Part shown: positions 50,701 to 62,580 of the stretch, one piece after another | Layout of the letters: each line of letters opens with the position of its first letter | Numbering within the stretch: position 1 is the stretch's first letter | NCBI RefSeq assembly: GCF_037975245.1 | Contig: NC_092575.1 | Coordinates: 325,001-389,000, forward strand | DNA: 64,000 bases | Origin: Apostichopus japonicus | Taxonomy: Eukaryota; Echinodermata; Holothuroidea; Aspidochirotida; Stichopodidae | Direction: 5' to 3' | Notes under the pieces: model-generated | Seen by the model: the letters and a program-made list of their open reading frames with translations, nothing else | Told to the model about the DNA's origin: nothing | Database searches by the model: none | Position numbers and translations under genes: made by a program

Positions 50701-53700
50701 CCATAATAACATGCCAATTATTGCCAACTGTTAGTTCAAACAGAGTTACTGTTGATGAAATACAACATTCAAGTATTTAGAAACAAGCACCCAGATATTG
50801 AAGATAAATAAATTTGTGTAACCATAGCAACCTGACCTAAATATCCTTCTGTGAGTTAATGAATTATCAGATCATGTTTCAATCTCTAATATCATCAATT
50901 CTGCTAACAACAAAATATGGTCTGTTGGTGAAAATATTCAATCAAGAAATATATGACAGAATTAAGTAGAATTTATTTTTTAAGGCTTAATTTACCTTTC
51001 ATGTTTACTGGTTATGTTCTGCTTCTGGTTGTTCCGTACAGTGCACATATACTTATGTCCAGTTTGTGAAGAATACCATTAACTTGTAAATGTAATGTAT
51101 GAATTTGATGCAACATATAGTTTCTGTAACACACAATTACAAAACAAACAAAATATACAAAAAAATCAAATTGAATGACACAAAATACTATTTTGCAGTT
51201 TTCAGCCAAGGGACAAAGACAACCAACGTTTGACGTGTGCAGTGTGTGATACTGATTGTATGATAAACACAACAAATGAGAGACTATAACATTAGGATAT
51301 AACATTAGGACTGCTTTATACTATTCCTACAACACCAATCTTACCGTAAGCATTTAGTATGTGTTCAAAGTTGTTGAGGTAAAAGTACAAGTGATATGAG
51401 GAGCTGTTACTATAAAACTCTTCAAGAGTAGTATTTCTGTCGAAGAAGAAGACAAAAGGAGAGTAAAAATATAAATTGCCAGCTGAATGAAAGTTACACT
51501 CTCTGAATCATGTTTCCATTATGAATCTAGATTCATGTTATGGCAGGTTACTGGGTTGATAATAAAACTGTTCCTCTGCGATTCATAAACATGGCATGGT
51601 TAATATATTTAATATTATGTAATATCTCTAAGAATATTACATGTTTAACAAAAGAACATGTTGAGATGTAGACATAGCTACATGAAATGATGGCGTTGTC
51701 CATTATGTCGTATTCCATTTGTATTTTATACAAACACCCTGCTTTTACAAACTTGCAAGAAATGTAAGCCATTATACCTTCAACATAGTAATTAAACACA
51801 AATACGCTTATAATTTGACAAATGTTTTAATTGTAAAACTCTTTGAGTGGAAGAAAGTGGTATTATTGTCTTGAGATGAAAAAATGTTTTAGTCAGCAAA
51901 AACTTCAAAAGAAATGAATAAGCTAACAAGTCATGCCAATCTACTACTAACAAACTATCTTGCAGACGTAATACAGAAAATCTACTTACTGACAGCAATT
52001 TTCGAGTTTGGCCTCAGAGAAAAGTTCCATTCCCACAATGGCATAGAAGTAGTACATGACTACAATAACAAGACCCATGCTGAAATAAATAGCATTAGAA
52101 TAGCAGATTAGTATGGGCCATGCAGACCCATAAATAATAGCATTACAATAGCAGATCAGTATGGGCCATGCAGACCCTTGCTGAAATAAATAGAACAAGA
52201 ATAGCAGATTAGTATGGGCCATGCAGACCCATAAATAATAGCATTACAATATCAGATTAGTATGGGCCATGCAGACCCATGCTGAAATAAATAGAACAAG
52301 AATAGCAGATTAGTATGGGCCATGCAGACCCATAAATAATAGCATTAGAATAGCAGATTAGTATGGGCCATGCAGACCCATAAATAATAGCATTACAATA
52401 TCAGATCAGTATGGGCCATGCAGACCCATGCTGAAATAAATAGCATTAGAATAGCAGATTAGTATGGGCCATGCAGACCCATAAATAATAGCATTAGAAT
52501 AGCAGATTAGTATGGGCCATGCAGACCCATAAATAATAGCATTAGAATAGCAGATTAGTATGGGCCATGCAGACCCATAAATAATAGCATTACAATAGCA
52601 GATCAGTATGGGCCATGCAGACCCATAAATAATAGCATTAGAGTAACAGATATGTATGGGCCATGCAGACCCATGCTGAAATAAATAGCATTACAATAGC
52701 AGATCAGTATGGGCCATGCAGACCCATAAATAATAGCATTAGAATATCAGATTAGTATGGGCCATGCAGACCCATAAATAATAGCATTACAATAGCAGAT
52801 CAGTATGGGCCATGCAGATCCATAAATAATAGCATTAGAGTAACAGATATGTATGGGCCATGCAGACCCATGCTGAAATAAATAGCATTAGAATAGCAGA
52901 TTAGTATGGGCCATGCAGACCCATAAATAATAGCATTAGAATAGCAGATTAGTATGGGCCATGCAGACCCATAAATAAATAGCATCGGACTAGAAAAATC
53001 ATGATACACCAATGGTAATTGGTAATCAATGGTAATCTTTACAGTGAGAGAATTCTTTTGCATGCTTCTATTTTTCAGCAAGTTTGACCCCCAATTACTA
53101 AGAAGGAAGTCAAGGGTAACAGTGGGCCCTAATTTGTAGTCACATTATTCATTCACAACCACCAAACATGGTTTACTCCTTCACATTAGACAAGAAAGTT
53201 ATGCATTTGATAGACTTTTATTACCGTAATTCAATTGATATTATTAGAATTACCTGAACATTCTGGGCATTAGTACTCTGACTGTGGCAGCAACATCCCT
53301 GTACCTCTTACGGACCTTAAACAGCCTGCAAATTAAAAAACATAAGTAAAACGGTTGAACACGAGTCAGTGACTTGACATGGTTACTGATGAAGCATTAT
53401 CTTAACTAAATTTCCTTCCCTGGTTGTATTTTGTGTTGATATTAAGCAAAACATTATTCACAGGTATCTTCATTCCTCCTACTGGGATCATTGACTTCCC
53501 TGGTTGTACTTTGTGTTGGTACTCAGCAAAACGTTATTCACAGGTATCTTAATTCCACCTACTGGGATCATTGACTTCCCTGGTTGTACTTTGTGTTGGT
53601 ACTAAGCAGAACATTATTCACAGGTATCTTCATTCCTCCTACTGGGATCATTGACTTCCCTGGTTGTACTTTGTGTTGGTACTCAGCAAAACGTTATTCA

Positions 53701-56700
53701 CAGGTATCTTCATTCCTCCTACTGGGATCATTGACTTCCCTGGTTGTACTTTGTGTTGGTACTAAGCAGAACATTATTCACAGGTATCTTAATTCCTCCT
53801 ACTGGGATCATTGACTTCCCTGGTTGTACTTTGTGTTGATATTGAGCAAAACATTATTCACAGGTATCTTCATTCCTCCTACTGGGATCATTGACTTCCC
53901 TGGTTGTACTTTGTGTTGGTACTCAGCAAAACGTTATTCACAGGTATCTTAATTCCACCTACTGGGATCATTGACTTCCCTGGTTGTACTTTGTGTTGAT
54001 ATTGAGCAAAACATTATTCACAGGTATCTTCATTCCTCCTACTGGGATCATTGACTTCCCTGGTTGTACTTTGTGTTGGTACTCAGCAAAACGTTATTCA
54101 CAGGTATCTTAATTCCACCTACTGGGATCATTGACTTCCCTGGTTGTACTTTGTGTTGGTACTAAGCAAAACATTATTCACAGGTATCTTAATTCCTCCT
54201 ACTGGGATCATTGACTTCCCTGGTTGTACTTTGTGTTGGTACTAAGCAAAACATTATTCACAGGTATCTTCATTCCACCTACTGGGATCATTGACTTCCC
54301 TGGTTGTACTTTGTGTTGGTACTGAGCAAAACATTATTCACAGGTATCTTCATTCCTCCTACTGGGATCATTGACTTCCCTGGTTGTACTTTGTGTTGAT
54401 ATTAAGCAAAACATTATTCACAGGTATCTTAATTCCTCCTACTGGGATCATTGACTTCCCTGGTTGTACTTTGTGTTGGTACTCAGCAAAACGTTATTCA
54501 CAGGTATCTTAATTCCACCTACTGGGATCATTGACTTCCCTGGTTGTACTTTGTGTTGGTACTAAGCAAAACATTATTCACAGGTATCTTCATTCCACCT
54601 ACTGGGATCATTGACTTCCCTGGTTGTACTTTGTGTTGGTACTAAGCAAAACATTATTCACAGGTATCTTAATTCCTCCTACTGGGATCATTGACTTCCC
54701 TGGTTGTACTTTGTGTTGGTACTAAGCAAAACATTATTCACAGGTATCTTCATTCCACCTACTGGGATCATTGACTTCCCTGGTTGTACTTTGTGTTGGT
54801 ACTGAGCAAAACATTGTTCACAGGTATCTTAATTCCATCTACTGGGATCATTGACTTCCCTGGTTGTACTTTGTGTTGGTACTGAGCAAAACATTATTCA
54901 CAGGTATCTTAATTCCTCCTACTGGGATCATTGACTTCCCTGGTTGTACTTTGTGTTGGTACTGAGCAAAACATTATTCACAGGTATCTTAATTCCTCTT
55001 ACTGGGATCATTGACTTCCCTGGTTGTACTCTGTGTTGGTACTGAGCAAAACATTATTCACAGGTATCTTAATTCCTCCTACTGGGATCATTGACTTCCC
55101 TGGTTGTACTCTGTGTTGATATTAAGCAAAACGTTATTCACAGGTATCTTCATTCCACCTACTGGGATCATTGACTTCCCTGGTTGTACTTTGTGTTGGT
55201 ACTAAGCAAAACATTATTCACAGGTATCTTCATTCCATCTACTGGGATCATTGACTTCCCTGGTTGTACTTTGTGTTGGTACTAAGCAAAACATTATTCA
55301 CAGGTATCTTAATTCCATCTACTGAGATCATTGACTTCCCTGGTTGTACTTTGTGTTGGTACTTAGCAAAACATTATTCACAGGTATCTTAATTCCTCCT
55401 ACTGGGATCATTGACTTCCCTGGTTGTACTTTGTGTTGGTACTGAGCAAAACATTATTCACAGGTATCTTAATTCCTCTTACTGGGATCATTGACTTCCC
55501 TGGTTGTACTTTGTGTTGGTACTGAGCAAAACATTATTCACAGGTATCTTAATTCCTCTTACTGGGATCATTGACTTCCCTGGTTGTACTTTGTGTTGGT
55601 ACTGAGCAAAACGTTTGTCACAGATATCTTCATTCCTCCTACTGGGATCATTGACTTCCCTGGTTGTACTTTGTGTTGGTACTAAGCAAAACATTATTCA
55701 CAGGTATCTTAATTCCATCTTCTGGGATCATTGACTTCCCTGGTTGTACTTTGTGTTGGTACTGAGCAGAACGTTATTCACAGGTATCTTCATTCCACCT
55801 ACTGGGATCATTGACTTCCCTGGTTGTACTTTGTGTTGGTACTGTGCAGAACGTTATTCACAGGTATCTTCATTCCATTTACTGGGATCATTGACACATT
55901 CATACCGTACATTGAATGTTTCTTTACAAATACAACATTGAAGAAAAATTGAAAACTCTCAGCATAGGTTTGTTGCTTTTCACATTCTAGAGGTTAATAA
56001 CTTACCTTAGTAAACGTAAGGGTCTTAAAATAACCACAAAGTAAAAGTTGGTGTCTACAACTTGGAAGATGATGCCTGAGATGGCGACTACTGTCACAAT
56101 GAAATCAAATCTAGGAAATAAAACAGAGGATTATGGCAGAAGAAAGGCTCTAAGTGAGATAAAGAGAAAATGTAAGGGGGGAAAAAAGGAGAAAAACTAA
56201 GGCACAATAGAGGATACAAGGATATTAATTAAAGCCTAAACTTCATGTGCAGCCCTCACATGGCAGTGCAATTTTCTATAAAGAAACATCCTGATTGTAT
56301 TTGTGTAAATCAGTACATCAGGGCTATAGGTTTGAAGGTATTAATCTGAAGATGTTTAAAAATACAACAATGAGAGGCAACCCAAAATACCAAGAGTAAC
56401 TCTGTGAAGCAGACCATAACATTTACTGTAACATTGTTTGATCTGTACCTATCTAGCAAACAGGATACCATAGATCTAGTCATATATAACACGAAGACTA
56501 CAAATGACAAAAGATTTCAGTTATTTCACAAAAGATATTCATATAAAGGGGTTTAATCTACAGAGGAAGACTTTATATAAATGTGATAAACAACCTCTCT
56601 AAATCTCAACAACATTCTCACACTTAGACATTTCGGGGAAAACTTTGAAGTTTACAATGTACATAAACATGTTCCACTAGATTATGTAAATATGTAATTT

Positions 56701-59700
56701 ACATTTTTCATTTTTGCCAGACAAATGTTGTCCATATTTGGAATAAACCAACCTTATTTACCATAGTAATTGTGAATATCTAAATAAAACTGTAGTATTG
56801 TTCAATTAAATTCTCCATAAAACCGAAGTACTTGGAAAAAGGTACAGCATGTTACTTACACATTCCATGTGTTTCCAAAATATCTTTGACATCCCAATCC
56901 AAGGATCTTCAACAGACACTCTATCCCATAAACTGCACAAAGTAAAACCATGACGAACGCTTGAATTATACTCATACTGAATTAAATTAAGTTAAACATT
57001 TTCAGGAGAAAACAAACTGTTACTCTACTTCACACATCCAATCCTATTTGAAACACTTTGTAATTTACTCCCCAATAGAATCTTTCGTTGACAAATTTCT
57101 GATAACTTTGTAACGACACCAAATCAATTGCTCTTCTCAATTTTGATAGTAATAAAAATAGTTAAAAGTCACAAATACAGGTAAAAAGTTTGACTTCATA
57201 TTAAATTAAAAATTATCTCAGTCACAGAAGCAAAGTATTGAAACATTCCATAAAAACTTGAGTATTGCTGCACAGGAAAACAGAATCAGAATTAAAAGAC
57301 TTACATGTGACAAATGCAATGTCGTACCAATGAACAACCTCTAACGTTTCCATCACTTCTTGAGCACTGCCTGTACCTGCAGATGAAACAGGAATTATTT
57401 CAAGTTACTGACAAAACAGTCAGATAGCTTCATAAAGATTATCTTGTATTTGCGATAATAATTACCACATGCAGCTATGAACAATATTTATACCAATCAT
57501 CGAACAAAAATTAATACCAACATCTGAGGGCTAGGAAATCACTTGGATATGTTTGGAAAAGCTAACATGTAATGTTGCAAACACGAAGCACAAGACAATA
57601 TCATTAATATGAATAAGGTAATAGCAGCCATGGGCACAGTAATAGCATACCCAACACAGTAACACAGCATACCGAACACAAACAGCATACTGAGAAAAAG
57701 TAATAGCATACAAGGCACAGTAACACAGCATACTGAACACAGAAATATATTATACTGAGAAAAGGTAATAGCATACTAGGCACAGTAACACAGCATACTG
57801 AACACAGAAATATATTATACTGAGAAAAGGTAATAGCATACTAGGCACAGTAACACAGCATACTGAACACAGACAGCATACTGAGAAAAGGTAATAGCAT
57901 ACAAGGCACAGTAACACAGCATACTGAACACAAACAGCATACTGAGTAAAAGTAATAGCATACAAGGCACAGTAACACAGCATACTGAACACAGAAATAT
58001 ATTATACTGAGAAAAGGTAATAGCATACAAGGCACAGTAACACAGCATACTGAACACAGAAATATATTATACTGAGAAAAGGTAATAGCATACAAGGCAC
58101 ATTAACACAGCATACTGAACACAGAAATATATTATACTGAGAAAAAGTAATAGCATACAAGGCACAGTAACACAGCATACCGAACACAAACAGCATACTG
58201 AGTAAAAGTAATAGCATACAAGGCACAGTAACACAGCATACTGAACACAGACAGCATACTGAGAAAAGGTAATAGCATACTAGGCACAGTAACACAGCAT
58301 ACTGAACACAGAAATATATTATACTGAGAAAAGGTAATAGCATACAAGGCACAGTAACACAGCATACTGAACACAGAAATATATTATACTGAGAAAAAGT
58401 AATAGCATACAAGGCACAGTAACACAGCATACTGAACACAGAAATATATTATACTGAGAAAAGGTAATAGCATACTAGGCACAGTAACACAGCATACTGA
58501 ACACAGAAATATATTATACTGAGAAAAAGTAATAGCATACAAGGCACAGTAACACAGAATACTGAACACAGAAATATATTATACTGAGAAAAGGTAATAG
58601 CATACTAGGCACAGTAACACAGCATACTGAACACAGAAATATATTATACTGAGAAAAGGTAATAAAATCCTGAGCAAAGGTAATAGCATACTGCAAGCAT
58701 ATACTGAACACATTAACATGTCATACAGGACATCCTGGTGTGACCAAGGTACATCTAACAGTTATCTGCCTGTAAAAAATGATGTGAAAATGAACCTGAG
58801 CGGAGTCCTGAGAAGGCATGGTGTAATGAAATAACAATGTTTAAATGTAAGGTCATGATAAAACAATATATGTCTTCATTCCCAGCTCAGGTAACTTGTT
58901 GACTTTTAGATGAGTAACAGTGAAAGATAACAGCATGAATAGCAATGTTAGCAATGAATGTTTTACACTCACTTTGTAAAATTGTAATGATTTTTCACAT
59001 TCTTTTCCAGATTCAGTAGGTGTATATTTGTTTAAATATTTCCATGTTGTCATCTCTACAGACGTTATTGTCAGATGAGATAATTAAAGTCTTTGTAGAT
59101 ATAATTTTATAATTTGTATAAATATCCAACACTCATGACCTTTATTATATTGATTAAACTAACACAAATCTTTGATGGCGGAGAATCCTTGATAGATCGA
59201 CCCGCCATTATTTACAATTGCTATCAGACTTCACAGAAAACATTGACTTTCTGTGAAGCTGTCTCAAGCCTCCTATCACTATAGGGCTGTGAACTATAAG
59301 AATTAAATGTTATAACAGAAATGATGAATGTTTACTTACCGGAAATTACAATAGTAGAAATGATGAAGACAGACCCATTCAATGCTATCACAGCATCTAA
59401 CAGACAAAGAAAATAAAGAGTATATAACACAACTGCTGATGATATTTGATGCATTTGATATGCACAATATCATTCAAATGAGATTACTAATAAAATCAAC
59501 TTTTAATGTATAGTGAAATAACAAGCAAGATAGGATTAAAAATTCTCTCAGTTGTGCAAAAAAAGCCACCTTTAATAGTCACATAAGAAACTAGTACTGT
59601 GATCTTGGTATATTGCAGTAATGAAAGTAATTAATACAACTTAATAGAAACAAGAACGCGGTTGAGCAAACTGAATAATTTCCAAACCAAGAAGCCAGAT

Positions 59701-62580
59701 TATGGCTTAAAGCTAAATGAAATATTATAAATGTAAATAGAATCTTGTAATCTATCAATGACTACAACTGTGCTTCAAACAATGTATATCGAGTCAATTC
59801 TTACTATTGTTCACTGGTCTGAGAATTGACAGACAAAATAATTCTCCATAATGAAGTTCATGCTTGCCATGAGCCATGGTAACATTGATGGACAAATAAC
59901 TTTTCTGTTCAGACAACACAAAGGATAAGCCCAATTGTCCAAGGACAACAAAAGACTAAACATTCTCACAAGACAACTATGAACAGCAAGGATAGGGTAA
60001 CTACATGCATTGTGAATATTTTAATTATAAGGCTAGGAATTTACTTACAAACAAGTATTTCAAAAGGCTTGAGATTGACCAAGTAGTTGATTAATCTGAA
60101 GGGTTTATCCAGAGGTGGAAACAGGCTTTCAAACCAAAGTTTTTCATCTTGTTTTGCAGTCCACTTGAGGAGGCTAACTTCGTAAATGTTAAAAAACTCA
60201 GAGAGGTTTATAAAACCTGTCCCTGATGAGTTGAGAGTTCTGAAGGCCAAGAGAACATCTCTTTTGGAGTGGTTTGATTTGTAGTACTTCATAAGGCCTA
60301 GAAAGTGAGGGAAGGAGATAAGGCCTGGATGCTGCAAAAGAAAAGTGATTCACTATAAAACTGATCAGGAAATACACCAGATGACTGTATTTATTATATA
60401 GTTTTGACTGTTAGGTTATTATCTTGTATACAATTCACGCAACAGATCTGTCTCACCTAAAGATATTGTCAGGGTCAGAGAATGCTTCCTCCGCAAATAT
60501 TTGTAAGTCTGATTAATGAGAGGAAGGTTTCATCAATCTGCCATGAAGGTGTAACTATTGAATTTGCACACTCCAGACAAGCATAAAGGAGCTAATTATC
60601 AATTAATTAAGAAGAACAATTTAATTTCTTAGTTACTTAAGGATGCTTTTTTAGTAACAGTGCAACTTTGATCTTGCCATTAAATATGTTTGAGCAGAAA
60701 CAAAACATAGTCATGGTAGGTAAATCTCAAGATCTAAGAGATAGTAAAGAGACACATAGGTATATCTCTATATATAAGAGATTGTAAAGAGACACATAGG
60801 TATATCTCTATATATAAGAGATTGTAAAGAGACACATAGGTATATCTCTAGATTGTAAAGAGACACATAGGTATATCTCAATATATAAGAGATTGTAAAG
60901 AGACACATAGGTATATCTCAATATAAGTGACACACATTAAGTGACACTCATAGGTACATCTTAATAAAGAGATAGTTAAGTGACACACATAGGTACATCT
61001 TAATGATGAGATAGTTAAGAGGGGATCTTACCATTCTGCTGCAAAGTCTTCTGAAAGCCATGGAAGCTCCAAGTCTCTTATGTAAGTACAATCTTTTAAA
61101 CTTCTCCTTCTCAACATCAGTGAAAGTGTTGTAGACTACTGCCAGTAACTGTGATGTAATACAATATGAGAAAAGATGAATTCAGGCAAGTATATCTTAG
61201 AGAACTTGAATCGCAATACAGAATAATAATTTGTATAAAATACAGACAACTGTACATCTATTGATACTAGATAATAGGCCAAGGCCTTTCAACTACCCAG
61301 ACCTTTAGGAAAGCAACATTAAAAATGGTGGTAAAATATGCTGTGAAACACAATATAGTGTGCAACACTTCACACAGTTTGTAAGGGAAACTCCATATGG
61401 TGACATTGTTATATACTATGTAACCTGATATTACTGACAACCTGATACTATCATACAAATATACAGCAATTTGTGAGTCCTAGGCAATGCTTAATGTTAT
61501 AACAGTCTACAGAACTCATTATGTATATGTTTCACTGTGTAAGCTGCATACAGAACCTTGCATGGTATGGCCTTACACTGAACACAGGATTGCATTTGGA
61601 GTGACTATCATACAACAATGTCTTATTTAAGTAGGAAATTATCTGAGCATTCTGACATTCATTTTAGCCATTGGTGGGATACAGAAAGCTAACACGTTAT
61701 ATGTACTGAATGGGAACACTACAACAGCAACAAAGCAACAACTACAACATCAGCAACACAACAACAACATCAGCAACACTACAACAACACAACTATAGCA
61801 ACACAACAACTACAACACAACATCGGCAACACTACCACAGCAACAACACAACATCGGCAACACAACAACAACATCAGCAACACTACAACAGCAACATAGC
61901 AACAACACAACATCAGCAAAACAACAACGTCAGCAACACAACAGCAACTATAGCAACACAACAACAACAACACAACATCAGCAACACTACCACAGCAACA
62001 CAGCAACAACACAACTTCAGCAACACAACAATACAACATCAGCAACACTGCCACAGCAACAACACAACATCAGCAACACAACACAACATCAGCAACACTA
62101 CAACAGCAACACCACAACATCAGCAACACAACAACAACACAACATCAGCAACACTACCACAGCAACAACACAACATCAGCAACACAACAACAGCAACATC
62201 AGTAACACTGCCACAGCAGCACAGCAACAACACAACATCAGCAACACAACTATAGCAACACAACAACACAACATCAGCAACACTACCACAGCAACAACAC
62301 AACATCAGCAACATTGCCACAGCAACAACACAACATCAGCAACACAAAAACAGCCACACAACATCAGCAACACTACAACAGCAACACAGCAACAACACAA
62401 CATCAGCAGCAATACCACAACATCAGCGACACAACGAAAGCAACTCAACAACATCAACTGAGAGCAAGGTAGAGACTTACAACATTTGTTAGAAAATAGA
62501 GCTCCAATATGAGAAAGACAATGAAAAATAAAGCCGACCATCTTGAGCTATTGTAGGCAGGCATCATGACATCGGGATAA
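45604..62580 (-). CDS. TPCN1: Two-pore cation channel (TPC), C-terminal 16 exons; 5' part outside window
   Basis: Exons 5' to 3': 62481-62580, 61032-61148, 60049-60331, 59340-59396, 57305-57376, 56860-56932, 56006-56110, 53254-53325, 51990-52079, 51345-51436, 50702-50748, 49197-49265, 48916-49006, 47625-47746, 46731-46808, 45604-46119. All are GT-AG with consistent phases; total 660 aa in window (numbered here from the first full codon). TPCs are two-domain channels of endolysosomal membranes carrying Na+/Ca2+ in response to PI(3,5)P2 or NAADP signalling. Seen: PDVMMPAY after filter I; helix IS6; LLAVVYNTF...KFKRLYLHKR linker; EF-hand-like linker; second voltage-sensor domain with R263, R266, R269; pore II with TVGNNW; IIS6; long acidic tail. 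Conserved blocks match human TPC1 best, but TPC3 is not excluded; the symbol is provisional. At least ten arrays lie in its introns. Confidence 0.93.
46190..46342. repeat. ~77-bp tandem duplication in a TPC intron
   Basis: TGTATAACTGTAAGGATGT begins two adjacent copies, both containing TGTGCCCAGTGAGGTAAGTA and GTGGAGTAAGACCTATATTA. It lies between the last two TPC exons. Confidence 0.85.
47077..47131. repeat. 20-bp inverted repeat (hairpin) in a TPC intron
   Basis: GTAAAAGTAAGAGGGCCTG (47078-47096) pairs with CAGGCCCTCTTACGTTTAC (47112-47130), with one mismatch in 19 and a further T-A pair outside. The loop is 15 bases. The GC-rich stem stands out from the AT-rich intron. Confidence 0.8.
48174..48612. 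repeat. ~61-bp tandem array in a TPC intron
   Basis: About seven nearly identical copies of TTGTTGCTTTAAAGTAGCTT followed by AGGTTATGTTCTTCTTTGAT and ATTGTCAATGATAATGAAT. Some copies have an extra AT (GATATATTG). A separate, weaker repeat containing TGAGTTGTGTTATTTGTGT is found at about 47935-48075. Confidence 0.93.
48916..52079 (-). CDS. TPCN1: TPC exons for IIS5, pore II and IIS6
   Basis: Exon 51990-52079 reads MGLVIVVMYYFYAIVGMELF (IIS5). Exon 51345-51436 holds the lumenal loop with glycosylation sequons NTT (324) and NSS (333), then YFYLNNFEHILNAY. Exon 50702-50748 holds the second filter, TLFELTVGNNWHVIM (residues 355-369), with Gly362 where human TPC1 and TPC2 have Val before the Asn pair. 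Exons 49197-49265 and 48916-49006 give EWSILYFIIFYLSSM and VVVTVTVAYVLEAFLFRM (IIS6). Confidence 0.9.
49364..50575. repeat. 61-65-bp tandem array in a TPC intron
   Basis: About 19 copies of CATACTGACCTGTATATATG, a variable GTATATGATAG / TTTGATAG / TTTTATAG / TATGATAG part, then ATATACAATGTCTGTTGTGG and CACCAAAGTACATGA. The length classes come from the variable part. The array begins about 98 bp from the acceptor of exon 49197-49265. Long frames across it are repeat artefacts. Confidence 0.94.
52080..52980. repeat. 48/53-bp array copying the acceptor of TPC exon 51990-52079
   Basis: About 18 copies of AGTATGGGCCATGCAGACCC followed by ATAAATAATAGCATTAGAAT (48 bp). Longer copies replace the junction with ATGCTGAAATAAATAGCA. 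On the minus strand the longer form reads TTTATTTCAG then CATGGGTCT, identical to the true acceptor and the first nine bases of the adjoining exon. Extra copies of this acceptor lie at about 52181, 52282, 52431, 52675 and 52872. Confidence 0.92.
53254..56932 (-). CDS. TPCN1: TPC exons for voltage-sensor helices IIS2-IIS4
   Basis: Exons 56860-56932 (YGIECLLKILGLG), 56006-56110 (FDFIVTVVAISGIIFQVV, FYFVVILRPLRLL) and 53254-53325 (LFKVRKRYRDVAATVRVLMP). Helix IIS4 reads ILRPLRLLRLFKVRKRYR, with three arginines every third residue (R263, R266, R269). Human TPC1, as recalled, has RPLQLLR here, and voltage-insensitive TPC2 lacks the third arginine. Voltage dependence is therefore plausible for this channel (inference). 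Confidence 0.88.
53410..55893. repeat. 80-bp tandem array, ~31 copies with fixed length
   Basis: Unit: CAGGTATCTTCATTCCTCCT, ACTGGGATCATTGACTTCCC, TGGTTGTACTTTGTGTTGGT, ACTAAGCAAAACATTATTCA. From 53461 to beyond 55861 every unit starts exactly 80 bases after the last, so there are no indels in about 2.4 kb. Variation is limited to a few positions (ACT(A/C/G)AGCA, AAAC(A/G)TT, (A/C)ATTCC(T/A)(C/T)CT). It lies in a TPC intron, starting about 85 bp from the acceptor of exon 53254-53325. Confidence 0.96.
57618..58690. repeat. ~65-bp tandem array in a TPC intron
   Basis: About 18 copies of GGCACAGTAACACAGCATAC followed by TGAACACAGAAATATATTAT and ACTGAGAAAAGGTAATAGCA. A shorter form has ACAAACAGCATACTGAG in place of the AAATATATTAT part. 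It lies between exons 57305-57376 and 59340-59396. Confidence 0.94.
60049..60331 (-). CDS. TPCN1: TPC exon for the EF-hand-like interdomain linker
   Basis: 94 residues (73-166). LMKYYKSNHSKRDVLLAFRT then LNSSGTGFINLSEFFNIYEV aligns with the TPC1 linker ([35 protein letters not shown]). LNSSGTGFINLSEF has EF-hand spacing but lacks several acidic ligands, so it is probably not a high-affinity calcium site. KWTAKQDEKLWFESL leads to the start of helix IIS1 (PFEILVY), which continues in exon 59340-59396. Confidence 0.9.
60720..60945. repeat. 40-bp tandem array in a TPC intron
   Basis: Five copies of GTAAAGAGACACATAGGTAT then ATCTCTATATATAAGAGATT; GACACATAGG recurs at 60751, 60791 and 60831. A related degenerate part (AGTGACACACATAGGTACAT) continues to about 61015, just before the donor side of exon 61032-61148. 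Confidence 0.88.
61032..62580 (-). CDS. TPCN1: TPC exons for end of pore I, helix IS6 and start of linker
   Basis: Exon 62481-62580 begins one base into a codon and reads YPDVMMPAYNSSRWSALFF, then IVFLILELYFLTNV. PDVMMPAY directly follows the ANN selectivity filter in human TPC1, and the rest is helix IS6. Exon 61032-61148 continues LLAVVYNTFTDVEKEKFKRL and YLHKRLGA, matching the cytosolic extension of IS6 seen in TPC1 (LLAVVFDTF, KFKSLLLHKR). The preceding exon, which should hold the filter itself, is not in the window because the 61-bp array runs to its right edge. Confidence 0.9.
61717..62460. repeat. CAA/CAG-rich array in a TPC intron
   Basis: Irregular copies of CAACAACACAACATCAGCAA with CACTACCACAG and CACTACAACAG, all in phase of three over long stretches. 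A 181-codon plus-strand frame (N, T, S, Q only) results, but it lacks any gene context. The array ends about 20 bases from the donor of TPC exon 62481-62580, which is transcribed from the other strand, where it reads GTTGTTG. Confidence 0.92.

Noticed and set aside
53584-55941. CACAG/GTATCTT in each 80-bp unit, resembling splice sites
   Set aside because: It lies on the strand opposite to the TPC gene, with acceptor and donor directly abutting, so it cannot define an exon.
61710-62255. 181-codon plus-strand frame rich in N, Q, S and T
   Set aside because: Pure CAA/CAG-type repeat in a TPC intron on the opposite strand, without splice or promoter context.
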